Part shown: positions 8,910 through 16,725 of the stretch, in pieces | Numbering within the stretch: the stretch's first letter is position 1 | How the letters are laid out: each line of letters starts with the position of its first letter | Origin: Dolichospermum flos-aquae CCAP 1403/13F | Lineage (GTDB): Bacteria; Cyanobacteriota; Cyanobacteriia; Cyanobacteriales; Nostocaceae | Direction: 5' to 3' | DNA length: 64,000 nt | Assembly: GCF_012516395.1 (NCBI RefSeq) | Contig: NZ_CP051206.1 | Coordinates: forward strand, 2,834,501-2,898,500 | Program-made: the position numbers and the translations under genes | Notes under the pieces: generated by a model | Databases searched by the model: none | What the model was told of the DNA's origin: nothing | What the model saw: the letters and a program-made list of their open reading frames with translations, nothing else

Positions 8910-10838
8910 ATGAGCCAAATCACTATTCAGTGTCGTTTAGTAGTCAGTGAATCTACCCGTCAACAGCTATGGCAGTTGATGGTAGAGAAGAACACGCCAC
9001 TGATTAACGAACTACTGAGTCAAATTGGTAAACACCCAGAATTTGAAACATGGCGACAAAAAGGTAAACACCCCACAGGTATAGTCAAAGAACTGTGTGA
9101 ACCCTTGAAAACTGATCCGCGCTTCATGGGGCAACCTGCAAGGTTTTACACCAGTGCCACAGCATCAGTAAACTATATTTATAAATCCTGGTTTGCCTTA
9201 ATGAAGCGGTTTCAGTCCCAACTAGACGGCAAACTGCGCTGGTTAGAAATGCTCAATAGTGATACTGAATTAGTAGAAGCCAGTGGAGTCTCCTTGGATG
9301 TACTTCAGACTAAATCTGCCGCAATCTTGGCTCAATTTGCTCCCCAAAATCCTGCTGAAACTCAACCAGCTAAAGGTAAAAAGACTAAAAAAGGGAAAAA
9401 AGCTCCAACTTCAGATAGCAAACGAAATTTATCAAAAAACCTATTCGACGCTTACAGTAATACAGAAGATAATTTAACTCGTTGTGCCATTAGTTATTTA
9501 CTCAAAAATGGCTGTAAAATTAGCAATAAAGCAGAAAATCCCGATAAATTCGCTCAACGTCGCCGCAAAGTAGAAATCCAAATTCAACGTCTCACAGAAA
9601 AACTAGCCGCTCGAATTCCCAAAGGACGAGATTTAACTGACACCATAAGATTAGAAACTCTTTTTAATGCCACTCAGACCATCCCTGAAAATGAAACAGA
9701 GGCGAAATTCTGGCAAAACATTCTGTTAAGAAAATCCAGTCAAGTGCCGTTTCCAGTCGCTTATGAAACCAACGAAGATATGACTTGGTTGAAAAATCAG
9801 TTTGGACGTATCTGTGTAAAATTTAATGGTTTAAGTGAGCATACTTTTCAAATTTATTGTGATTCTCGCCAACTGCACTGGTTTCAACGCTTCCTAGAAG
9901 ATCAACAAATTAAGAAAGATAGTAAAAATCAACATTCTAGTGCCTTATTTACCCTGCGTAGTGGTCGTATCTCTTGGCAGGAAGAAGAAGGCAAGGGAGA
10001 ACCCTGGAATGTTCACCATTTAACCCTTTATTGTTCTGTAGATACTCGTTTATGGACAGAAGAAGGAACAAATTTAGTCAAAGAAGAAAAAGCTGAAGAA
10101 ATTGCCAAAACCATGACCCAGACAAAAGCCAAAGGTGATCTTAATGATAAACAACAGGCACATCTCAAACGCAAAAATTCCTCTCTAGCCAGAATTAATA
10201 ACCCCTTTCCTCGTCCAAGTCAACCTTTATATAAAGGACAATCTCATATTCTAGTTGGTGTGAGTTTAGGTTTAGAAAACCCTGCCACAATTGCAGTTCT
10301 AGATGGTACTACAAGCAAAGTTTTGACATATCGCAACATCAAACAACTACTTGGTGATAACTACAAACTACTCAACAGACAGCGACAACAAAAACACCTA
10401 TTATCCCACCAACGTCATATTGCTCAAAGGATGTCAGCACCAAATCAATTTGGAGATTCAGAGTTAGGCGAGTATATAGATAGATTACTAGCAAAAGAAA
10501 TTATTGCGATTCCTACGGAGCGCTTCGCTATCGCACAAACCTATAAAGCTGGCAGTATTGTTATCCCAAAATTGGGAGATATGCGAGAGCAAATTCAGAG
10601 TGAAATTCAATCTAAAGCAGAACAAAAATCAGATATAATAGAAGTTCAAAAAAAGTATGCCAAACAATATCGAACTACTGTTCATCAATGGAGCTACGGT
10701 AGATTAATAGCCAACATTCAAAGTCAGGCAAATAAAGCAGGAATCGCTATAGAGGAAGGAAAACAACCAATTCGAGCGAGTCCACAGGAGAAAGCCAAAG
10801 AATTAGCGATAAACGCCTATCAATCCCGAAAAGCCTGA
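8910..10838 (+). CDS. cas12k: Cas12k, nuclease-inactive RNA-guided target-binding effector
   Basis: The 642-residue product matches V-K Cas12k (typically about 640). It starts MSQITIQCRLVVSESTRQQL and ends with the family's VHQWSYGRLI ... ASPQEKAKELAINAYQ region. In this family the RuvC fold is retained but catalytic acids are lost, so it binds target DNA without cutting and recruits TniQ, TnsC and TnsB. A basic linker (GKKTKKGKK) lies near residue 155-163. Residues 534-540 (IPTERFA) come from a 21-bp dispersed-repeat insert that keeps the frame. Without it the sequence reads KEIIAIAQTYKAGS, the expected family run. The insert could disturb the RuvC-like region. No strong ribosome-binding site precedes the ATG; cvkR is divergent. 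Confidence 0.95.
   Translation: MSQITIQCRLVVSESTRQQLWQLMVEKNTPLINELLSQIGKHPEFETWRQKGKHPTGIVKELCEPLKTDPRFMGQPARFYTSATASVNYIYKSWFALMKRFQSQLDGKLRWLEMLNSDTELVEASGVSLDVLQTKSAAILAQFAPQNPAETQPAKGKKTKKGKKAPTSDSKRNLSKNLFDAYSNTEDNLTRCAISYLLKNGCKISNKAENPDKFAQRRRKVEIQIQRLTEKLAARIPKGRDLTDTIRLETLFNATQTIPENETEAKFWQNILLRKSSQVPFPVAYETNEDMTWLKNQFGRICVKFNGLSEHTFQIYCDSRQLHWFQRFLEDQQIKKDSKNQHSSALFTLRSGRISWQEEEGKGEPWNVHHLTLYCSVDTRLWTEEGTNLVKEEKAEEIAKTMTQTKAKGDLNDKQQAHLKRKNSSLARINNPFPRPSQPLYKGQSHILVGVSLGLENPATIAVLDGTTSKVLTYRNIKQLLGDNYKLLNRQRQQKHLLSHQRHIAQRMSAPNQFGDSELGEYIDRLLAKEIIAIPTERFAIAQTYKAGSIVIPKLGDMREQIQSEIQSKAEQKSDIIEVQKKYAKQYRTTVHQWSYGRLIANIQSQANKAGIAIEEGKQPIRASPQEKAKELAINAYQSRKA
10508..10534 (+). repeat. 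Small dispersed repeat copy 3 in cas12k
   Basis: The 27 bases are identical to those at 2269-2295 in tnsB but are read in a different frame, so they add IPTERFA here and SYGALRY there. Removing 21 bp restores GCGATCGC, a HIP1 octamer. Confidence 0.85.
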
Positions 10839-10879
10839 TTGACAAAACACCGAACCTTGATAATAGAATAGGAAATAAC

Positions 10880-11100
10880 AACAGCGCCGCAGTTCATGTT
10901 TTTTATAAACCTCTGTTCTGTGACAAATGCGGGTTAGGTTGACTGTTGTGAGACAGTCGTGCTTTCTGACCCTGGTAGCTGCCCACCTTGATGCTGCTGT
11001 TCCTCGTGAACAGGAATAAGGTGCGCCCCCAGTAATAGAGGTGCGGGTTTACCGCAGTGGTGGCTACCGAATCACCTCCGAGCAAGGAGGAATCCACCTT
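10880..11100 (+). ncRNA. V-K tracrRNA
   Basis: The stretch after cas12k has the conserved V-K tracrRNA blocks: an AGCGCCGCAGTTCATG start, GGGTTAG(G)TTGACTGT, CTTTCTGACCCTGGTAGCTG, CTGATGCTGCTGT-like loops, GGTGCGC, and GGCTACCGAATCACC then a GGAGG stem. It ends with TCCACCTT, which can pair with AGGTGG of the crRNA repeat. It is transcribed on the same strand as cas12k and the array. The exact ends are estimated. Confidence 0.88.
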
Positions 11101-11424
11101 AATTATTTATTTTTGGCGAACCATAAGCGAGGTTAAAAACCCTGGGTTTCTGCCAAAAGTCCAAATCCCTTGTCTAGTCTGTGTTTCAGATGTTGAGATG
11201 CTTTGATAATCCTCCCTTAAAAGGGAAATTATACTAAACACGGGTGAGATTTAAACTTTTGCCAAATGACAAAGAACCCAGATGTGTAGGGGTAAAGCAA
11301 GAGCTAAACCCCTACGTTTAGAATCAAACAATTAAGCCGTTTTGAGTATAAGAGCAAATTTAGGACATCTGCCAAAATTGCTTTTGGAAGTGTCACTAGG
11401 TAGGGGTTTGGTCGGGAGGAGTTT
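11101..11424 (+). other. Non-coding leader between tracrRNA and CRISPR array
   Basis: These 324 bp hold no gene. Two CTGCCAAAA blocks (about 11151 and 11370) and a hairpin with GTAGGGGT/ACCCCTAC arms at 11287-11315 are visible. It probably contains the processing and leader sequence for the array. Confidence 0.5.
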
Positions 11425-11649
11425 GTTTCAATACCCCTCCTGGAGTGGGGCGGGTTGAAAGGCCAAAGGGTGTCAAAACTACGTTGACGCTTGTGGGTTT
11501 CAACACCCCTCCTGGAGTGGGGCGGGTTGAAAGGCAAGGGCTGGCTCAGGGAAACTAGCTCTTTCGACTAGTTTCAACACCCATCTCGGAGTGAGGCGGG
11601 TTGAAAGACCTTTATGCAGCCATATAAAACATTTTAGGTGGGTTGAAAG
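11425..11649 (+). CRISPR. Short V-K CRISPR array plus delocalised half repeat
   Basis: Three 37-bp repeats lie at 11425-11461, 11497-11533 and 11571-11607. They start GTTTCAA and end GCGGGTTGAAAG; the third is degenerate in the middle. Spacers are 35 bp (11462-11496) and 37 bp (11534-11570). A third, 11608-11635, is followed by only the 3' half of a repeat (AGGTGGGTTGAAAG, 11636-11649). The half repeat matches the tracrRNA end better than the full repeats do. No cas1, cas2 or cas6 is present in the element, as is normal for V-K. Confidence 0.92.
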
Positions 11650-11666
11650 GCGCACTTCGTTCGGGA
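11650..11666 (+). ncRNA. 17-nt homing spacer matching tRNA-Pro
   Basis: The 17 bases after the half repeat (GCGCACTTCGTTCGGGA) are identical to the tRNA-Pro gene at 11868-11884 on the minus strand. Short self-matching spacers behind a delocalised repeat are the known homing guides of V-K CASTs. Confidence 0.93.
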
Positions 11667-11747
11667 TTTTCCGTAACTGAAGCAATACCAATAAATAAAA
11701 GCTATTATTGTAATAGCTTCCAATGCCAATACACGATGATGATTAGG

Positions 11748-11818
11748 TAATTTGGCAACGCGGACAATAATTTGGCAAGACGGACACCAATTTGTCAACG
11801 CGGTCAAATAATCTGGCA
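11748..11818 (-). repeat. CAST right end with TnsB-binding-type repeats
   Basis: Three spaced repeats of the form AATTTGGCAA-CG(C)GGAC or AATTTGTCAACGCGG occur in 71 bp, and the end reads GGTCAAATAATCTGGCA. That is the inverted partner of the left terminus at 1101. Confidence 0.88.
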
Positions 11819-11832
11819 AGTGACATCTAAAA

Positions 11833-11906
11833 TCGGGATGACTGGATTCGAACCAGCGGCCCCTTCGTCCCGAACGAAGTGCGCTACCAAGCTGCGCCAC
11901 ATCCCG
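11833..11906 (-). tRNA. tRNA-Pro (CGG anticodon), CAST attachment target
   Basis: The minus strand folds as a cloverleaf: 7-bp acceptor arms CGGGATG/CATCCCG, D arm GGCGCAGCTTGGTAGCGC, anticodon arm CTTCG-TTCGGGA-CGAAG, and T arm with GGTTCGAATCC. The anticodon is CGG, decoding CCG (Pro), and an A discriminator follows; CCA is not encoded. The D-arm/anticodon region (11868-11884) is the protospacer for the homing crRNA, with GGTA as the PAM at 11885-11888. Confidence 0.96.
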
Positions 11907-12031
11907 CCACAAAAACGGCATTATAAAAAGATATTACCACAATCAGCAAAAAATAACAAACTTTCTCTTTTCCACAAAGGTCTTTGCTTGCTACCATAAG
12001 ATTTGTATAACTAAAATGGTAAAAGTAGACT

Positions 12032-12901
12032 GTGACTGTAAAACCAGACTGGTTGCGAGTAAAAGCGCCTCAATGGGAGCGTGTTGGTAACGTTAAAGAA
12101 ATTTTGCGGGATTTAGCCCTGAATACCGTTTGCGAAGAGGCTTCCTGTCCCAATATTGGGGAATGCTTCAACGCAGGTACTGCCACATTTTTAATTATGG
12201 GTCCAGCTTGCACCAGGGCTTGTCCTTACTGTGATATTGATTTTGAAAAGAAACCCCAAGCATTAGATCCCACCGAACCGACACGACTAGCGGAAGCAGT
12301 GCGGCGAATGCAGCTTAATCACGTCGTGATTACTTCCGTTAACCGAGATGATTTACCTGATGGTGGTGCATCTCAATTTGTCCACTGTATTAATGCTATT
12401 CATGAAGTTTCACCTCATACAACAATAGAAGTATTAATTCCCGACTTATGCGGTAATTGGCAAGCTTTAGAAATAATTCTCCAAGCGAAACCAGAAGTAA
12501 TTAACCACAACACAGAAACTATCTCCCGCTTATATCGCCGTGTGCGTCCCCAAGGAAATTATGAGCGGACAATGGAATTATTACAACGCTCGCGCCGAAT
12601 TTCTCCCAGCACTTACACCAAATCTGGTATTATGGTCGGCTTGGGTGAAACAGATGCAGAAATTTGCCAAGTCATGGAAGACCTACGAAGAGTAGATTGT
12701 GATATTTTGACAATTGGGCAATATCTCCAACCCAGTCAAAAACACTTACAAGTATCTGATTTTATAACACCTGAGCAATTTGCCGCCTGGCAAACTTTTG
12801 GGGAAGAACTAGGATTTTTACAAGTTGTTTCTTCACCCTTGACAAGAAGCTCCTATCATGCAGAACAAGTTAGAGAATTAATGAAACGTTATCCCAGATA
12901 G
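12032..12901 (+). CDS. lipA: Lipoyl synthase
   Basis: The 289-residue radical SAM enzyme inserts two sulphurs into octanoyl groups on the E2/H proteins of 2-oxoacid dehydrogenases and the glycine cleavage system. It has the auxiliary-cluster motif [12 protein letters not shown] at about residue 34-45, the radical SAM motif CTRACPYC at about 60-67, and the C-terminal RSSYHA with the conserved Ser. It starts at GTG 12032; the length is normal for the family. gpsA follows about 80 bp downstream behind a run of short tandem repeats. It is the first core gene after the tRNA next to the CAST. Confidence 0.95.
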   Translation: MTVKPDWLRVKAPQWERVGNVKEILRDLALNTVCEEASCPNIGECFNAGTATFLIMGPACTRACPYCDIDFEKKPQALDPTEPTRLAEAVRRMQLNHVVITSVNRDDLPDGGASQFVHCINAIHEVSPHTTIEVLIPDLCGNWQALEIILQAKPEVINHNTETISRLYRRVRPQGNYERTMELLQRSRRISPSTYTKSGIMVGLGETDAEICQVMEDLRRVDCDILTIGQYLQPSQKHLQVSDFITPEQFAAWQTFGEELGFLQVVSSPLTRSSYHAEQVRELMKRYPR

Positions 12902-12904
12902 TCA

Positions 12905-13002
12905 GTTGTTCGTTGTCAGTGGTCAGTGGTCAGTTGTTCTACCCCAATCACCAATCACCAATCACCAATTACCAATTACCAATGACCAATCACCAATTAC
13001 CA
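12905..13002 (+). repeat. Short tandem heptad repeats between lipA and gpsA
   Basis: GTCAGTG/GTCAGTT units are followed by CCAATCA and CCAATTA units, the heptad repeats common in Nostocales genomes. They run right up to, and possibly into, the start of gpsA. Confidence 0.8.
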
Positions 13003-13953
13003 AATTCAAAATCTGTCGTTATTCTTGGTGCGGGGGCTTGGGGTGCAGCCTTGGCTAAATTAGCAGCTATTAATGATTATCAGGTGCATTTATGGTCACG
13101 TTCTGACTCGCAACCTCTAGAAAAAGTATTAGAAAATAAAAATGCTCAAATAGTCTTGTCGGCTATTTCTATGAAAGGGGTCAGAGATGTGGCCTCTATG
13201 GTGCAATCTTGCCCCCTGTCTCCACAGACAATCTTTGTGACTGCAACTAAGGGACTAGAACCACAAACTACATACACACCTTCGCAAATTTGGCAAGCAG
13301 CTTTTCCTAATTCTCCTGTTGTGGTCTTATCGGGTCCAAATTTATCCCAGGAAATTGCCCAGGAATTACCAGCAGCAACGGTAGTAGCGAGTAAAAATAC
13401 CAATGCTGCCCAAACAGTCCAATTGGTATTTTCTTCTAGTCGCTTTCGTGTCTATACTAACCCTGACCCTGTGGGCGTAGAATTAGGGGGAACACTGAAA
13501 AATGTGATAGCGATCGCCGCTGGTGTATGTGATGGGTTACACTTAGGCACAAATGCCAAAGCTGCCCTAGTCACCCGTGGGTTAACCGAAATGGTACGAA
13601 TCGGTAATACTTTAGGTGCGAAAACGGAAACATTTTATGGTTTATCTGGTCTAGGGGACTTATTAGCAACCTGCAACAGCCCTTTAAGCCGTAATTATCA
13701 AGTTGGTTATCAATTAGCCAATGGACAAACGCTGCCAGGAGTTCTGGCAAATCTTCCAGGTACAGCCGAAGGTGTGAACACTTGTCGGGTATTAATGGAA
13801 ATTGCCCAACAACGAGGTATTGCTATTCCCATTACTGAACAAGTTTATCAACTACTTGAAGGAGCAGTTACACCCAGACAAGCGTTAGATCAACTGATGA
13901 TCCGAGATATCAAACCTGAATTTGATAATTTTCCCACAGAACAAATCTGGTAA
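12982..13953 (+). CDS. gpsA: Glycerol-3-phosphate dehydrogenase [NAD(P)+]
   Basis: The enzyme reduces dihydroxyacetone phosphate to sn-glycerol 3-phosphate for membrane lipid synthesis. Near the N-terminus is the Rossmann motif GAGAWGAALAKLA. Further on are LSGPNLSQEIA and the GGTLKNVIAIAAGVCDG / NAKAALVTRGL substrate region, including the catalytic Lys. I chose ATG 12982 (323 residues). The frame stays open upstream to 12913, but that extension is encoded by heptad repeats and reads as NHQSPITNYQLPM, so it is probably not native. Even the chosen start still includes a few repeat-derived residues. Confidence 0.9.
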   Translation: MTNHQLPNSKSVVILGAGAWGAALAKLAAINDYQVHLWSRSDSQPLEKVLENKNAQIVLSAISMKGVRDVASMVQSCPLSPQTIFVTATKGLEPQTTYTPSQIWQAAFPNSPVVVLSGPNLSQEIAQELPAATVVASKNTNAAQTVQLVFSSSRFRVYTNPDPVGVELGGTLKNVIAIAAGVCDGLHLGTNAKAALVTRGLTEMVRIGNTLGAKTETFYGLSGLGDLLATCNSPLSRNYQVGYQLANGQTLPGVLANLPGTAEGVNTCRVLMEIAQQRGIAIPITEQVYQLLEGAVTPRQALDQLMIRDIKPEFDNFPTEQIW

Positions 13954-14606
13954 ATAAGGGAGAAATGCTGACAGGATAAGGTGTCCAATTAAAATTAAAT
14001 GACTACCGCAAAATCCCTAGAAAAAATTTGTCAAATTGTCAGGAAATTACTTTTTGAGTGATGTAAATATGACTATGTAGTTTATAAACATCATCATAAT
14101 TAGAAGTGAGTTTATAATCAGTTAAAAAAATAACCGTTAATATTCCTAAGCATGGTATTATTGACCAGTTAAATCATAATTGAAAATCTGGCTAAAGATT
14201 TCCATAGCTATTTGTTTAATCACACGGATACTAGCAACAAACGACTCATTGAAAATGTATTATTTCAAACTAGTAAACTGTGGCGAAAATAACTATCCAG
14301 TTAAAACAGTCCAAAAGTTGATAAATTAAGTTTTCTCCTCTCCTCCGCGCTTGGACTAGTACAGTACAGCGTAAGTAAGATAACCATTAAAAATCCCTAA
14401 AAAGCTTATACAATCTGCTTTTTTAATTTTTAATTGTTAAATTTTAATTCCGCCCTGCGGTACTAGTACAAAGTTTTGCAAAGAATTGTACATCGAAACC
14501 CAAACCGTGTTATTTGATGACGAGTTACGGAATAGCAACAGTTGATTAGATAACCGTAATTTTAGCTAACCATAATCTATTGTTACCTGGAGTAATTTGA
14601 GACATC
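13954..14606. other. Intergenic region upstream of sigC
   Basis: These 653 AT-rich bp contain no convincing gene. Two GTAC-rich palindromic spots (about 14357-14368 and 14459-14470) and an ATTTTTAA-rich tract are visible. It presumably holds the sigC promoter(s), but I cannot assign a site. Confidence 0.5.
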
Positions 14607-15842
14607 ATGCCAGCAACATCCTTTTATAAAAATGCCGCCCACGACGGGCAAAATCCTAGTCCACCTTTGGAGATTGAAATCAATAATGATGATGATTTGC
14701 CAGATTTAGACATGGCTACGATTGAATCTGATTTAGCTTTAGCCGCGCAAAGTACCAGACGCAGTACCGACTTAGTGCGTCTCTATCTGCAAGAAATTGG
14801 CCGAGTCCGGTTATTGGGACGAGATGAGGAAGTTGCTGAAGCCCAAAAAGTACAGCGATACTTACGAATGCGATTAATGCTTAGTGCTGCTGCTGCTGAA
14901 GGAGATGCTGTAATTATCCCCTATTCGCGGTTAATAGAGGTACAGGAGCGGTTGAAAGCGGAATTAGGACACCGCCCTTCTTTAGAACGGTGGGCAACTA
15001 CTGCGGGGATAAGTTTACCTGATCTTAAACCTACCCTAGCCAATGGCAAAAGACGCTGGGCCGAAATTGCTAATTTAACAGTAGAAGAACTAGAACAAGT
15101 TCAAACTCAAGGACTGCAAGCCAAATCCCACATGATTAAGGCGAATTTGCGTTTAGTGGTATCTGTCGCTAAAAAGTATCAAAATCGGGGTTTGGAATTG
15201 TTGGATTTGGTTCAAGAAGGGACTTTAGGTTTAGAACGAGCCGTGGAGAAATTTGACCCCACCAAGGGCTATCGTTTTAGTACCTATGCTTACTGGTGGA
15301 TTCGTCAAGGTATTACCAGGGCGATCGCTACTTCTAGCCGGACTATTCGCCTGCCTGTTCATATTACCGAAAAGCTCAACAAAATTAAAAAGGCGCAACG
15401 GAAAATTGCCCAAGAAAAAGGTCGTACCCCGACTTTAGAAGACCTGGGAATTGAGTTAGATATGACACCTGCCCAAGTCCGGGAAGTATTATTGAGAGTT
15501 CCTCGTTCTGTGTCTTTAGAAACCAAGGTAGGGAAGGATAAAGATACTGAATTAGGAGAATTGTTAGAGACTGATACGATTACTCCAGAGGAGATGTTAA
15601 TGCGGGAATCTTTACATAAAGATTTGCATAGTCTTCTAGATGATTTAACTGGTCGGGAACGTGATGTGATTTTAATGCGCTTTGGCTTATCCGATGGTCA
15701 TGCTTACTCTTTAGCAGAAATTGGCCGCGCCCTTGATTTATCACGGGAAAGAGTCAGACAAATTGAATCCAAGGCTTTGCAAAAACTCCGCCAACCCAAG
15801 CGCCGTAACCTAGTCCGCGACTATCTAGAGTCATTAAGTTAG
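14607..15842 (+). CDS. sigC: Group 2 RNA polymerase sigma factor SigC
   Basis: The 411-residue protein has the full set of sigma70 regions without a large non-conserved insert. Region 1.2 is STDLVRLYLQEIGRVRLL, region 2 has YQNRGLELLDLVQEGTLGL and FSTYAYWWIRQ, and region 4 has the HTH SLAEIGRALDLSRERVRQIE. The MPATSFY start and the acidic N-terminus resemble Anabaena SigC, and furA lies directly downstream as in that organism. Group 2 sigma factors are non-essential and act in stress and nutrient responses. The assignment to SigC rather than another group 2 member rests on sequence memory and synteny. Confidence 0.9.
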   Translation: MPATSFYKNAAHDGQNPSPPLEIEINNDDDLPDLDMATIESDLALAAQSTRRSTDLVRLYLQEIGRVRLLGRDEEVAEAQKVQRYLRMRLMLSAAAAEGDAVIIPYSRLIEVQERLKAELGHRPSLERWATTAGISLPDLKPTLANGKRRWAEIANLTVEELEQVQTQGLQAKSHMIKANLRLVVSVAKKYQNRGLELLDLVQEGTLGLERAVEKFDPTKGYRFSTYAYWWIRQGITRAIATSSRTIRLPVHITEKLNKIKKAQRKIAQEKGRTPTLEDLGIELDMTPAQVREVLLRVPRSVSLETKVGKDKDTELGELLETDTITPEEMLMRESLHKDLHSLLDDLTGRERDVILMRFGLSDGHAYSLAEIGRALDLSRERVRQIESKALQKLRQPKRRNLVRDYLESLS

Positions 15843-15966
15843 GAGGCAGAAGGCAGGGGGCAGGAGGCAGGAGGCAATAGAAAGATATTTTCTACTGACA
15901 ACTGACAATCAGCAAATATTCTCAATAGGCAATGATTGTTGCAAATCAACCCCAACATTTGTTATA

Positions 15967-15993
15967 TTCTCAATTAATGAGCTTTGTTGAGAA
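15967..15993 (+). promoter_or_regulatory. Inverted repeat ahead of furA, possible FurA box
   Basis: TTCTCAA and TTGAGAA arms, 13 bp apart, sit just before the furA start, in an AT-rich stretch that also contains AATTAATGAG. Anabaena FurA is known to regulate itself, so this is a candidate operator; the match to an iron box is not verified. Confidence 0.35.
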
Positions 15994-16001
15994 AATTTAG
16001 T

Positions 16002-16457
16002 ATGACTGTCTACACAACTGGTTCACTCAAGGCGGAATTAAACGACCGTGGCTGGCGTTTAACTCCACAACGCGAAACAATTCTGCATATTTTTCAAGAA
16101 CTCCCCCAAGGTGAGCATTTAAGCGCAGAGGATCTATATCATCGCTTAGAAGCTGACAGTGAAGGAATTAGTTTATCAACTATCTATCGCACTTTAAAGT
16201 TGATGGCGAGAATGGGGATTTTGCGGGAGTTGGAATTAGGTGAAGGGCATAAACATTATGAAATTAATCAGCCTTATCCCCATCACCATCATCACTTAAT
16301 TTGTGTCCGCTGTAATGCGACTATTGAGTTTAAAAATGACTCAATTTTAAAGATTGGCGGAAAAACAGCCCAAAAAGAAGGTTTCCATTTATTAGATTGT
16401 CAAATGACAATTCATGCTGTATGTCCTAAGTGCCAAAGGGCATTAATGCCTATTTAG
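16002..16457 (+). CDS. furA: Ferric uptake regulator FurA
   Basis: The product has 151 residues from ATG 16002, the same length as Anabaena FurA. A TTG start 18 bp upstream is possible but unlikely. The DNA-binding winged helix (LTPQRETILHIFQEL, ...LSTIYRTLKLM) is followed by the HYEINQPYPHHHHH metal-binding segment and two CXXC pairs (CVRC, CPKC). FurA represses iron uptake and links iron, redox and nitrogen control. It follows sigC by about 160 bp on the same strand. The next gene is convergent, the arrangement that in Anabaena yields a long transcript antisense to furA. Confidence 0.95.
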   Translation: MTVYTTGSLKAELNDRGWRLTPQRETILHIFQELPQGEHLSAEDLYHRLEADSEGISLSTIYRTLKLMARMGILRELELGEGHKHYEINQPYPHHHHHLICVRCNATIEFKNDSILKIGGKTAQKEGFHLLDCQMTIHAVCPKCQRALMPI

Positions 16458-16484
16458 ATAACTAGGAACTTGGTATTATAGGGT

Positions 16485-16643
16485 TCCTTTTAGGAACTAC
16501 GGTCAGAAACGGTAAGTTCTACCGAGATTGCCTGTGGAGCGGAAAAACCTCTTAGAAGCCATTCTAAGACCGTGATGAAGCAGGAAGTAAACACTAAGGT
16601 TATCGCTGTCCAGATGTGTCTAGACTTTGGTAATTTTGGGTAA
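16485..16643 (+). pseudogene. C-terminal remnant of an IS200/IS605-type TnpB
   Basis: One frame reads ETVSSTEIACGAEKPLRS followed by HSKTVMKQEVNTK and ends at TAA 16641. This is the typical cyanobacterial TnpB C-terminus (A-C-G-x-E ... M-K-Q-E). An upstream stop and the absence of the RuvC and zinc-finger parts show that only about 50 residues survive. It lies between the convergent furA and peptidoglycan-binding genes, so the element once sat in the furA antisense region. Confidence 0.75.
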
Positions 16644-16725
16644 GTTTTATAGAACGGATAGACATCTGCAATTTTGGAAGATGAATCAAGTAGTGCGGGA
16701 ATCTAACTGCATTGAGAAAGCGGGA

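Larger units (their letters stand above)
1101..11818 (+). mobile_element. Type V-K CRISPR-associated transposon (CAST), Tn7-like, probably immobile
   Basis: The element is bounded by inverted ends that both read TGCCAGATTA then a TGACC block: 1101-1117 on the plus strand, 11802-11818 on the minus strand. Inside, in order, are tnsB, tnsC, tniQ, cargo on the minus strand, a cvkR-type regulator, cas12k, a tracrRNA, a CRISPR array and a half-repeat homing crRNA. There is no tnsA, as expected for V-K. The right end is 66 bp from a PAM-flanked protospacer in tRNA-Pro. The five bases outside the left end (1096-1100, TCGCT) and right end (11819-11823, AGTGA) do not match, so no target-site duplication survives. 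tnsB and tnsC are damaged, so self-mobility is unlikely. Confidence 0.93.

Noticed and set aside
11304-11921. Minus-strand open frames of 63-95 codons across the CRISPR array and tRNA
   Set aside because: They are made of repeat and tRNA sequence, have no family resemblance and overlap functional RNAs.
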